From NCBI GenBank assembly GCA_944990035.1, contig CALYLX010000148.1, forward strand, positions 1 through 64,000: a DNA stretch of 64,000 bases, given 5' to 3'. The DNA comes from Clitopilus passeckerianus. Taxonomy: Eukaryota; Basidiomycota; Agaricomycetes; Agaricales; Entolomataceae. Below the pieces are notes generated by a model, which did no database searches, was not told the DNA's origin, and worked only from the letters and a program-made list of their open reading frames with translations. The first letter of the stretch is position 1; every line of letters starts with the position of its first letter. The position numbers were made by a program, and so were the translations under genes. Shown here piece after piece: positions 26,501-37,269 of the stretch.

Positions 26501-26837
26501 TCGACAAGCTCTTCAGGCATGTGAGTATCCATTTCGGGATAGGCCTATCCTTGTGACCTATTCTATTGGGTTCGAAATGACAGGTGCCTTGTGCTGACCC
26601 GTGAGCGGTGATTATTTGGCGTATACAGATACAAGGCGTTTCGTATCTAAACTTGGACATCCAGAGCATGGTGCAGGGGCAATGAAAACATTAGAGAAAA
26701 GAAAATGACAGATAGATACTTATGTATACGATACAAAATTTAACGTTGTGTGATGCAAAAGTTGATGGATATGAAATAGTAAGAGGGTATCAACAGCAAA
26801 AATCGAGAAAGCCCAGCAAAGAAGTTCGAAAGCAAAT
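23544..26837. other. Gene-poor 3.3 kb
   Basis: Lies between the convergent 3' ends of the unknown + gene and Set1 (-). Candidate short frames occur on the minus strand (24866-24618, 82 codons; 26532-26212, 106 codons, Ser/Arg-rich; 26410-26018, 130 codons) and on the plus strand (25206-25676, 156 codons). They lack recognisable domains, and the minus frames at 26.0-26.5 kb overlap each other in different frames. I cannot support any as a gene. A single frame-broken small gene at 26532-26018 (-) is possible. Confidence 0.35.
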
Positions 26838-29800
26838 CTAATTGAGGAAGCCGCGACATTTGGCTGAACCGCAGAGACAGGGAATCTTGTCTTGCTCAAA
26901 GGGAAAGTGGTAGTCTTGAAATTTCATTGTCAGAACATGGGTCAAGGAAGAGCGAGAGAGACATACCGTAGGTAATTTCGTCACCAAGTTCGATATCCTG
27001 CTTAGCATAAATGACAATCTTCTTTTCACCATTGATCGTAATGATCTTGGCCGTGCAGTTGGGGTCGCAAGAATGGTTGATCAACCGCCTGTGAAATCTC
27101 AGTTTGTTGAGGGTGAATACGGATGATGAACCGCCTACCCAAGATTTCCCTTCTTCGTGGCATCTACCACCAGGTCTTCGTCAATCCTGAAGAGGTAACT
27201 GCTCCCGATTCCTTGCCTCTCGTACGCCTTTTCGCGTTTGTCTGCGACCTGGGCCCGAATAACCTCGCCAACGTACTCGATCACCATCTCTCCGCGCATA
27301 ATCTTCTCCATGGCATAAAGGCCCCAGTCGTGAATCGGCGAACGCGCAAAGCGGAGGTGTTTCTTCCGTGTCTGAAGCTGGTTGAACTTGAACGTGAGTT
27401 CGTTCGCCGTATTTTCACCCTTGGAGAGTGTAATAGCCTTCTGAATCTGGTTCATCTCCTCCAGTCCTTGGGCACGTCGTCGGGCGTTGGCACGATTTGA
27501 GCGAGATGATGTGACAATATGTTGAGGCTCTTCAATGACGGGGACTGTGGCCTCTACTGAGGTAGCAGCGCGGGCTTGATACTGAGCCACATAGGCTGAC
27601 TTCTCGGCATGGGTGATCTTGTAATAGCCTTCTGTACGAGCGGAACCGGTGATATGCTTCCGGAAGGCAGGTGTTTCTCCTGGGACAGGCGTCTCTGGAC
27701 CATCATCGACCTCTTCCGAAGGTTCCCATCCTTCCACGGCAAGCTTGAGGAAGTACAGGTCCTCGTCATCGTCGCACAGACCAAGTGCAATTGGATCTGG
27801 AGGTGGCGTCGGCGGAGGTGTAACGGCACGTGGTGGTTTGCGTTTAGGTTCGGGGGCTGGTGAAGGAGCGGGAGATTCTGAGGGTGTGATACGGACATCT
27901 GCAACGGCAGGCACGTCGAATTCGGCGTCGGAGGGATAGACCACATCTTCAACCACCTCGACAACCTTCTTGGTAGATAATTTGGTCTTCTTTTTGGCAA
28001 CGGCTTTCTTGCTTCTCGATTCCGTGACTGCCTCGACTTTGTGTTTCTTCTTGACCGGTTCGTCTGCTTCATCCTGCTCCTCAGAGGCACCCCGTTTACG
28101 AGCAATATCAGTAGCTGGAGGTACCTCTTCGCCTTCTTCCTCCGATTCCAGGTCTTCTTCGATGATTCTGCGACTGGTTTTCTTGGCAACTTCCTTCTTC
28201 CTCTTCTTTTTTGGGGGTTCTGGTAGTTCTTCTTCCTCTGATTCTTCCTCCTCTTCGTGTTCCTCCGCCTTCAGTGATGGCTTCTCCTCCTCTTCCTGCA
28301 CCTCGACCGTTACCTCTGCTCGAACTGTCTTCCGCTGCTTTTTGAAAGACAATCCCTTCAGGCCACGCTTCTCTCCTAGCGCGGAGATCCCTGACCCTGC
28401 GCCAACTCTCATCATGTTCTCCTTCTCCTTGATTATCAAGTTTAGGATTTCAGGCCCTACGACCTTATCCTTGATGTCCTCTTCAAGGACGGCTTTCAAG
28501 TCGCGAAGAATGATCTGGCGAGCTTCAGTAACAAGGTCATCCTCGTTCAGGACCTTCTTCTGCGGAGGTGTAGGAGGTGGGTGCGTGGTGATAGTGACAG
28601 GCTGGAATCCGAGCATCTTGTTGTTGCTGAGGACAGTGGCTGCCCGTCGAGCTGCAGTGGCATCCGAAAAGGTGATGTACCATCCAAGCTGGTCCTTGAA
28701 TATCTGTGGAGAACCTATATGAGAACTAAGTAATGCATTGAACTAAAAAAATGCGCACCTGATCAACCTGGAATCCGTCAAAGAACTGCTTGACATCTTC
28801 CTCCCGTATCGATGAACTAACAAGAGGCAAGCGGGCATGCTCTTTGCCATTCTTTGCAAGAGCCTCAATGATAGTCTCATGCTTTTCCCGCTCGGCAACT
28901 TTCTCCTGCTCGCCTCTTTCCCTCTCCCTTCCTCGTTCCCTCTCCCTCCGCTCTCTATAATCCCTTCCGCTAAACCTATCTCTACCATCATCCCGCTCCC
29001 AACTACGCTCCCTCCTTTCCCTCCTTCCCCAACTCCGGCTCCGGCTCCTCGACCAACTCCTTCTCTCCCTATACGCATCCCTCCCCCTCGAAGTCCAATG
29101 ATCTCTCCTCCAATCCCGACTTCGTTCCCTCCCCGATCTCTGTCATCCCCAGCCCTCCATGTATCCCAATCCCGTTCCGTTCCCGACCGCCATACGGCGA
29201 AATAGGCGAAGGCGAGCGAGAGCCAAACCGATCCCTCTCCAGAACGGGTCGATAGCTCGACTTATACATCCCCGGAGGCGGGCGGTTCCTGGCTGCCGTG
29301 GACGTAGACGCAGAAGCAACCGGGGCGGGAGGTTTAGGCGGGAGCTGAGATGGAGTTGGGGTTGACCTTCCATGCATAGGCACAGCGGACAACTCATGGG
29401 CCGGTGTAGGCAGCTGGTTCTGCGGTGAAGGGCTCATCATAGCTGTGGCCATCACAGTCGCACGAGCACGGATGAGAGAGGAGGGGACCGCAGCGACGGG
29501 CGGAGCTGTGCCTGCTGTTTGAGGTTTCTGTGGGAGTCCGAAGGTTGGTTTTGGAGGGAGTACCAGAGGGCTTGAGGCGGCTTTATGTTCATGGTCGTTG
29601 ATCTTGGATCCCTCTGCATGCGAGGGCGCCTGGGCTGGAGTGGCCGCTGCACTCGTACTGGCAGAAGGAGCACGGTGAAGTTGGGGTGGGCCAGCAGGTA
29701 AAGGTGTCTTTCCTTGCAGACTATGAGCCGGATTGGGTGTCAGACCATCAGCTCCATTGACCATGCTAGGGCGAGCTGGAGCATGCGAAGATCCCTGGGC

Positions 29801-31969
29801 TGGGGCAGGTAACGGGGGAAGACCCTGTTCCTTCCTCTTCTGCTGCTGCCTTTCCCAACTCTTCTTCTCCTCAAGCAGCTTCAATACAGTCTTCAATACC
29901 AGCCCGTCCCCATCAAGCACCGCCCGAAGTTTGGTATCATCTTGACCTGCCCGTCCATGCCCTGCTGGCCCTTTCATAACACCAACGCCGTAGGCAGCAG
30001 CACGACCGTCTTCGGCTTTGACGCATCGTTTCGCTTCCTCAGCAGTTGAATACTGAAGATGCAGCACGCCCAGAGGAGCTCCATTACTTCGATCAATTTG
30101 CCATTCGAAGGAGGCTAAGCTTCCGAAAGTCCTGTAGTGCGTCCTGAGGATCGACGTAGCCGTCAAAGTTGGGATATTGGTGATCAGTACAGTCGTCGGT
30201 GGTGATCCAATCGAGTTTTCAGCATCATACTAAAAGTCACTGTCAGTAAATAACCTCAATCGTGAAGAACTCAAACACACCTCATACTCAATCTCCGCAA
30301 ACCGTTCTCTCACACTCCTCTGCGCCATGAGAGTAAGCCCAGGCTCGACCTTCCTCGGATCACAAACCACAAGCTCCTCCTCCACCATCCCAGCACCCTG
30401 TCCGTCAACATCCATATCTCCCCCACCAACCACCTCTCCATCATACCTAAACAACATCTCCTTTCCCTTGCCTTTCCCCTTGATCCGCTGACTTGCCACA
30501 GTGGGATCAGCGTGCTTCCGCACATGCTCAATCAGAGCCTTGTAGTACGTTGGGTCTCTCTTCGATCCTCTCGACGAAGACGATGGCGCAGCTGCCGTGT
30601 ACGTGTCCAGCGAGGGATCAAATAGCACTTTGTGTGTTCTCGCTTCCTCAAGAGGAGGGTACTCTGACCGTGGAGGCGGCCATGCGGGGGCAGGTGGAAG
30701 AGAATAAAGTTTCTGCGGTGGCGGTGCTGGAGAAGGTGTAGGAGGCGGAGGGGTCGGCCGATGTGACGGCCCAGCTAGAGAAGGGGTAGAAGGTGCAGAA
30801 GGTGAGATAGTTTTTGAAGTTGACGGCTGTGGCGCAGGAGGTAAATGTGGAGGGTGAGGTAATGGAATTGATATTTTTGGTAGCGGCATGGATATCTGCT
30901 GTGAAGGAGGCGCTGGAGGCTGGCTGGGACCTGCAGACGGCGGTGGAGGAGGCGGTGGACGTGAAGTAGGTTGTGGTGGAGGAGGCGGTGGTGGTGAAGA
31001 TGCAGGAGGCGGCGGAGGTGGAGGCTGGGACGCCGGGGCGGGCGGTTGTGTCTCCTGCCTTTGATCAGGTTTAGCTGGGGCTGGAGGCACTGGAGGAGGA
31101 GGTAAAGACGGAGGAGGTGGGGGAGGAGGTTCCTCAGTTGGTGGTGGAGGCGGCGGCGGTGCTACAGACGGCGGCCTTGGTGTAGTCTGCTGCGAAGGAA
31201 TACCGTTTGCAAAGGGAGACGCAGGTTTTGCAAGTATATCCTTCGATTTGATGGCAGACGCAGAAAGTGGTATAGGGATGGAAATGGCAGCACGGTCGCC
31301 GCTGGCCCCAATACTTGTGTTGACCGCAGAACTCGAGCTTTTATTCCCCAAAGTTGAAGATCCTGTGTCTAGATTCATTGAATCATGTTTAGCGCCAGGG
31401 CTGCTGCCTGCATGTGCAGATGGCTCGCCGCTGTCACCGTTCAAAGTATGAACGTCACTTCTTCCATTTATCTATAATAAATTCCTATGAGTTAATTATG
31501 TTTCTATGCCAATGCAAGGCCAACTACACGTAAGAAAAAGACGGAGAACTCGACAAGAAACCGAAATAGGTGTGGAAGATCAAAAAAAGGAAGTGTGACT
31601 TACGGAATTCCCATTGCGACCTGTAGAAACAGGGGTCTTTTCAGGCTGCTTTCCTTTGAAAGATATGGGCTGACGATTCGCTTGCAGCCCAATTGAACCA
31701 TTGACGAAGGGCTTTGGGGGATGTCTAGGTGCTGGCTGGTGTGCCGGGTTAAGAGAGGTATTGGCCAGCAAACTCCTGGGTCCGGTCGGAATGGGCTTCG
31801 ACGGGAGTGCAGCTATACCCACAGCCTGTCCTCGAGGCCCTCTCGGTAGCTGAGAGGAAGAAGGATGGTGTAAATGGTGGGAGGAGGACGAGGAGGACGA
31901 GGACGATGGCTGTTGAGATTGGGTCCCCAATAGGGCCCGTGGTCCCGTTGGTGGCGCCTTCCCCGACAT
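26838..31969 (-). CDS. SET1: Histone H3 lysine-4 methyltransferase Set1 (COMPASS catalytic subunit)
   Basis: Methylates histone H3 K4 within COMPASS in the nucleus. From the ATG at 31969: a lead with two PTGPR(A/S)LL motifs; an intron near 31460-31600; a very Pro-rich segment (about 31200-30650); an RRM-like domain ([20 protein letters not shown], about 30190-30130; [17 protein letters not shown]); a Pro/Ala linker; an Arg/Ser/Glu-rich stretch (about 29100-28900); a second RRM-like SET1-specific domain ([12 protein letters not shown] ... [16 protein letters not shown], about 28790-28640); acidic Lys-rich linkers; the n-SET region; the SET domain ([40 protein letters not shown]); and post-[16 protein letters not shown] ending at 26838. 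Frame breaks at C4 runs 29131-29134 and 29147-29150 are each repaired by one base. The ATG at 31969 is preferred over the in-frame TTG at 31978. Confidence 0.93.
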
Positions 31970-33813
31970 AAACAGCAACTAGAACGACTAAGCCACGACG
32001 ACGAAGCCGTTTTGAACGTCGAAGACGGCGACAAGAACGGAAAAGGTTGTTGACGCGGAGATGAAAGTGAAATGGCCCTGCGACGATGAGCGTGGCAGAT
32101 CTCCTGTGACAAACAACGGTCAACCTTTGTTCCATACATTCACCATGTCCACCGCAACTTTCACATATTTCTCACAAAACACAGCCAGAATCACACAAAA
32201 TTGCCATTTCAATGTCGAGCACAGCGACTCGAGAAAAACCACCGTTTTTCATGCCAACTCATCAACAGTTTACCCGAGATCCACACTAATTTGCCAGCAG
32301 AAAAGCTTGATTGAAATGTGGCGTTGGAATGTGGTTGGGATTAGAATTAAACACCATGTGGTCCGCAGGAAGGTTGCCATGCGCTGGCTGAATGGGATTC
32401 TCAATGAACTTTGTGCATGGTACCCAGCTGTAAGACGGGCGCTTGTGTGTCAAATTTTCATGCAGTACTTGCTCAAAGCTCCTGTAATAGTCGAATCCAT
32501 ACCAAATGCATTTTACCTTTCTTCAAATGCGGGGTCCATCTCATGTTCGTGATATCTCCAGGATTTTCAGGGCCATGGTTCTTTGTTTTCGACAAATCGC
32601 CCTTCAACGCCTTTCGCCATCCAACGATGACCAACGCGTGCAAACGGCCTATTCATGCCGCCCACAGGAATGGGACGATCATGTGGCAGCTTGAAAATAT
32701 TCATTCCACCAAAATTTCTCGACATTGACATGGAACTGTGGTGAGTCCAGTATGAAGCCAAGATACGACCAAATAGGGACCCGTATACTGTGGCGCAGCC
32801 ATGGAAGAACTCGAATGCTCATCACGAACGAGCCTCATGTACAGGCTTCAGTAACATCCTGGTTGAAGCCTCAACTCCCAACCGAAGCCGTCAGAAACCC
32901 GGAATATCTCCTAGCAGATTCACTACCAACCACACCTCGTTCCACAAGAGTCGCAATCATAGCCCTGGCGACGTCTCGAAGGTACGAACTGTATACATAT
33001 AACGTCCGTGAATACAGTCGTCTATAAGACCCGTGGTACAGCGGTAAGCTATCCTATAAAGACCTCTGAGCACTAGAGGTCCTCGTGCCCCTGTTCAACT
33101 CAGTGCATTTGATATATATTTGGCTCGTGGCCTATTTTTTTTTGGCACGCAAAAGCAGATACATATTACCAGCATACACCTCCCCATGCTACTCTTACAT
33201 ATCGAACTCCTAATGTTCGCGTTTTGACGACGATAATGCCCAAAAATTTCCCTCGACTCATCCGAAGCCTTCCGGCCAACAAAGACATCAACAAGTTACA
33301 ACCCCCACCCATTCCGACCAGAACCTCATCTTCATCCAAGACTGCCAGCAGTGCAGGTTCGAGCATGGTTTCTGATGTATCTATCGGGCATACATCCGTT
33401 CCTAGCAGATGCTGGGAACGGGTGTGTGAGAGACTTATCCATTTTGTTTTGAGAAAGTATTGGGGGGATGGGAGGTATATAGGGCTCGAGCTTGAAAACG
33501 AAAACTCTGCTCTACCTCAGCTTATTAGTGCTTCGGTCAAGTAAGAGAATAAGGTCCAGTAGCGCATGGTACAACATTGTATGTGGAGAGTAACCTCAAC
33601 AGGACATCCTACGTAGCTGTGTTCGATCCAGCGGACTCGACACATAGATTATTTGACCGAGTTTTGCTTCATGTTTTTGCAATTATTTTGAAAATGGTAA
33701 AATTCGAGTTGTAACATATAACAACTATGGAAGCAACTCCAAGGCAACAATATGCACCTTGATGATCATAGACCACCCGCACCCTCCCTCATGCGCCATG
33801 TATTATGCCAGGT
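31970..33813. other. Intergenic, Set1 upstream region and AKR 3' flank
   Basis: Upstream of Set1 and downstream of the minus-strand aldo-keto reductase. Short + frames at 32061-32552 and 32411-32728 show no family motif and are probably chance. A tRNA-like Pol III promoter arrangement at 33034-33101 is listed separately. Confidence 0.5.
33027..33112 (+). other. tRNA-like element with Pol III A and B boxes
   Basis: An exact A-box match (TGGTACAGCGG at 33034-33044) is followed 48 nt later by an exact B-box match (GTTCAACTC at 33093-33101). Between them is a perfect 7-bp hairpin with a 7-nt loop (33061-33081). The T-arm pairs at 4 of 5 positions, but the acceptor stem does not pair and the D-arm is poor, so this is not a normal tRNA gene. 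It could be a decayed tRNA, a tRNA-derived SINE head, or chance. Confidence 0.3.
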
Positions 33814-35052
33814 TTACTCCCCTTTCCATTCCCCCTTAGCAATACAATCTCCTGGTGGAATGCGAGCGTATCGGTCTCCGGCAACATCCGCACTCTCTAC
33901 AAGCTGTCTGATGGCCTTGACGTCTTCAGGCGAGAGCTTCAGTTCTGCACCCTTGGCGTTATCTTCTAGTCGGTCGACGCTTCGGATGCCGGGAATCGGG
34001 ACGACTTTAGTGAAGACGTGTTAGTCAATAGCAAGTTGATGAGGTGGCAAGGAAAGACGTACAGTTGTCATGTTCAGCCAAAATCCAAGCAATAGTGATC
34101 TGGACGGGTGTTGCGCCATACTTGTCTGCGAAGACCTGCAGTTTATCCGCAATCGCCAGGTTCTTTGGGAAGTTCTCTTCAGAGAAACGAGGAACTGTCA
34201 ACCGGAAATCGCCCTCCTCGAAATCTGCCCTCGACTTGAATCTTCCCGATCTTCCCAGAACTAATCCTCTCGCAAGAGGGGAGTACGCAACAACCGCCAT
34301 TCCAAGCTCATTGATCGCATCCACAAATCCAGTCTCCTCGATGTCGATCTCGAACGGGCTGAATTCCATCTGAGCAGCAACGACCTTCCCTCCAACCCCC
34401 GGAACTGCCCTCGCCCTCTTCAGCGTTGCGACACTAGGTTCGGACAGCCCAACCCAGTTGAGCTGGCCGTTGTCGATGAACTCTTTCAGAGTCTCAATAA
34501 CGACCTCAATGGGAACATTCGGATCGACACGGTGTTGGTAGTACAAGTCAATGTAGTCCGTGTGAAGAGCCTCAAGGGATTTCTTGAATTGCGAACGGAT
34601 GTAGGATGGGGCGCTGTGGGGGCGGGTACGTTCTTCAGGAGTTTTGCCATCAAGGTTAATGGCGCCGAACTTGGTGGCGAGGAAGATTTCCTTGCGACGG
34701 CCAGTTTCAGCAAACCAGCGACCGAGGACAGCTTGACCTAGAGAGGATAGATAAGAGATAAGGAAGAATCCGAGGGAAAGAGAAGTAGGGGGAAGAACGT
34801 ACTGGTTCCATAGATATCGGCGGTGTCCCAGAAGGTTACACCACGATCAGCGGCGTAGGTAAGTGCTTTTAAGGACTCATTGTCGTCACTCTTGCCATAG
34901 TATGCACCCATCCCTACATGGCGTCACTGTGAGCTCCCCGGGTTTACAAAACAACGGGACTCAGACGTACCCATTGCACCGAGTCCTATCGAACTAACAG
35001 TAGGACCGTTTTTTCCGAGTTGACGAGTAGGAATTTGCTGTTGAGTAGACAT
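33814..35052 (-). CDS. Aldo-keto reductase (copy 1)
   Basis: NADPH-dependent aldo-keto reductase of the YakC/pyridoxal-reductase-like group, probably cytosolic; the substrate cannot be told. From the ATG at 35052: MSTQQQIPTRQLGKNGPTV, GLGAMGM, then exons with the DTAD-Y catalytic block, a lysine in the TKFG strand, YYQHRVDPN carrying the catalytic His (about 34545-34520), and GLSEPSVATLKRA. A cofactor-side PIPGIRSVDRLEDNAKG lies in the last exon, and the end is ECKGE-like (GEWKGE, stop 33814-33816). Introns include one at about 34060-34003 that closely matches the equivalent intron of copy 2 in sequence. A TATAAATA element (35104-35111) and a CCAATCA box (35392-35398) precede it on its strand. 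Clear paralogue of the gene at 49857-51086, in opposite orientation. Confidence 0.93.
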
Positions 35053-35103
35053 GTTCAAGATTCATGTAGAGATGCTTTGAACAATCTGCATTTCATCGTG
35101 CTG

Positions 35104-35111
35104 TATTTATA
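35104..35111 (-). promoter_or_regulatory. TATA box of AKR copy 1
   Basis: TATAAATA read on the minus strand, about 52-54 bp before the ATG at 35052. AKR copy 2 has TATAAA at the same distance. Confidence 0.55.
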
Positions 35112-35391
35112 CGATGTCTTGGGTGCAGATTATACATCATTTTCTTCTGGGATGTTCGTTGAAGACGACCAAGACAATTTCGGCACCGACAACGGTAGAA
35201 TGTTGCCCAGAGACTCGCATTCTCTATGACTTGTTTGTGCGACGCGTAATTCACTTGCTCACCAAGCAGTGCGATGGTCGGTGTGTTGCCCAGAGGATAA
35301 TAATACAAGTTGAGGTAAACTCGTCGGTTGCATTGCCGAAAGAGGGGAAGGGTGCTGTTTGCTCCTGCTTGTTTGATGAATTCGGAGTTCC

Positions 35392-35398
35392 TGATTGG
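35392..35398 (-). promoter_or_regulatory. CCAAT box of AKR copy 1
   Basis: CCAATCA on the minus strand about 340 bp before the ATG. AKR copy 2 has CCAATCA about 355 bp before its ATG, and the flanking promoter sequence is also recognisably similar, so the box was retained through the duplication. CCAAT motifs are bound by the Hap/NF-Y complex in fungi. Confidence 0.45.
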
Positions 35399-35736
35399 CT
35401 GGAGAGATCGGCTGATCATCCGCTTTTTGACAAGTTCTGTGGTCAACTTCCTTCTGCACTCTGACAGGCCTTCGGCCATAGTTCCTATTGGCAATCTAGT
35501 GTTCAGAGTGTCTAATGACATTCCTTTAAGGTGCCTCATAGACCTGTGGATCTTCTACTTCGACGCTCGATAGTATCTATTTCGGTTCGTAGTGGTAAAG
35601 TTGATGCTTTTACGTATACGTCTTCGGCTGCTAGAGGACCCTATGTTCAACTTGAACACATCCCTCTCTCTGCTGGATTCTTATCATGAATAGGATCAGC
35701 TTGCATATTAGGCCTCCCACCTGCCAGCCCCCTAAA

Positions 35737-36815
35737 ATGGGAAAGATAGACCCACGCGAACTGGAAAAACGGATGAAGCTTATCCAGAAGGACGCTAAAT
35801 CGGCAAAGACATGGCTCCTTGTGCTTACAGCTGTGTCGAACGGTGTCGACATCGGGAAAGACATCGGCATGGCTTTGGTATATGTGGGCACGAGAAGGTA
35901 CGTCTTTCTCAGCTACAGTAAACTGTTCTTGACTCGGCTTCCATGCTTGTCAAACAGGACTGGGCATCAAAGATTCCGCGTCCTAGTCAAAGATTCCGCG
36001 TCCTAGTCACCTAGTCACTTAGCAAGCGGATTGTCTCAATTAAATGAAAACAATAGACGTTTGCGAATGGATACGGACTCAAGGCCCATCAGGGATAAAG
36101 CGAGCGAAGGTTCAAAATGGGAGAGGCGTTCAAAACCCTATGACTACTACGATCGCTGTGGCGCAGGGGGTAGCAACCTCACATGTCGTGGTACAGGAAG
36201 ACAGGCGTTGGCTGGCCCTCCTTCTGGCCCTCGAGGCACCCTACAAGTGTTTTCTATTAAGGCCGAAAATGAGCATCCAGATGGCTCCCTTCCTTGTCGA
36301 CCTCGGGTCAAACTGCAGTAAACCCGATGATTGTACGACGTGTACCATGGCCATCAGTTGCTTCTACTGGGCCAGTAAGTCACTTCACTTGATGCTTGAC
36401 CTTACGCAGTTGACGCTTCCAAGAAAATAAGATACGGAAACATGAATATTGCATTCTGCGGATGTGAAGGTGTCGAACGTGATCTTATCTGCAATGATCT
36501 CTTTCTAGCTGGGCCAACTTCACCCCTGGCAATATCAGCGATGATATTTGAAAACTTCCTAGCTGGTTCAGATAGCGTCAAGACGTTCCTTGAGATTCTT
36601 AGGATGGGATATAAGATTCGCGGCCGCACTCCCACTGTTCTGAATTCTAAGGTGGGTTGCCTTTGTTCATAGCATTTGCACGAACTTGGACTGACATAGA
36701 ACAGGGCTCTCCAGTTGTGGAAGGACTCGACGAGGCGTTTAATACTGCCCTCCCTTGGTACAAAGAATTGCGACTCCGAGCAGCTCAACCTGGGCATCGG
36801 GAACTTCGAGTCTAA
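35737..36815 (+). CDS. Cys-rich tandem family, member A (possibly degenerate)
   Basis: Unrecognised family shared with the next two genes. The 3' half is clear: a KRAKVQNG basic motif, WLALLLALEAPYKCFL, a cysteine group C-x5-C-x2-C-x5-C (about 36310-36357), an intron about 36375-36425, then NMNIAFCGCEGVERDLICND, a helical stretch, a further intron after LNSK (about 36652-36706), and ALPWYKELRLRAAQPG to the stop 36813-36815. The N-terminal exon (MGKIDPRELEKRMKL..., ending GTRR at 35897, intron 35898-35957) aligns only weakly with members B and C. The middle contains a perfect 20-bp tandem repeat and stops, so the central low-complexity part may be broken. An alternative in-frame ATG is at 35686. 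Function unknown. Confidence 0.5.
35968..36007. repeat. Two-copy 20-bp tandem repeat
   Basis: The unit CAAAGATTCCGCGTCCTAGT occurs twice without mismatch (35968-35987, 35988-36007) and is followed by shorter CACCTAGT/CACTTAG-like echoes. It lies inside the poorly conserved middle of member A, directly after the first intron. Confidence 0.9.
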
Positions 36816-37269
36816 AATAGATATTCCATTTGTTGTTCGTTCTGAAGGTATTTGGAGTTTGAAATAGGCGCAAAACTCTTCGAACAGTACCATTTCGGTT
36901 TGTCTACGTAAATTATATATGTTAGGATGACCTGTTTGTTCCAAATACATCCAAGTTCGTGTTGAACCATCCAAGAGAAGAGTTTATCCACCCACAATTG
37001 GGTAGGAGCTCAAAAATGCCGGACATCTCCGGTCTATGACCTGCAAGTCCAGGCTCTCCCTTCTGTATCAACTTCACCCACCAAGTACCAGGACTCCTTG
37101 CGTGCTTGCGAGCCTTGATAACCGCATCTCGGTTCTGCGATGCTGAAATACGCTATTACATTACCTGCATGACGGCCTCTTTGGCTTGGCAATGACCTTT
37201 AAACACGTCCTAATGCCATCACAGTTTCTTTTAACCTCCTTTTCTGCTCTGGAATACGACGTCCAAGAG
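36816..37269. other. Spacer between members A and B
   Basis: 454 bp holding the 3' UTR of A and promoter of B. The open frame of B extends upstream to ATGs at 37192 and 37213, but homology with member C favours the ATG at 37270. Confidence 0.5.

Noticed and set aside
27970..28722. 250-codon + strand frame rich in Ser
   Set aside because: It is the mirror of the acidic Lys/Glu-rich linker of Set1 on the minus strand; composition bias keeps both strands open.
28837..29205. Pro/Ser-rich + strand frame
   Set aside because: Antisense shadow of the Arg/Glu-rich part of Set1; no motif of its own.
33027..33112. Functional tRNA gene
   Set aside because: Acceptor and D arms do not pair, so only a tRNA-like element is claimed.
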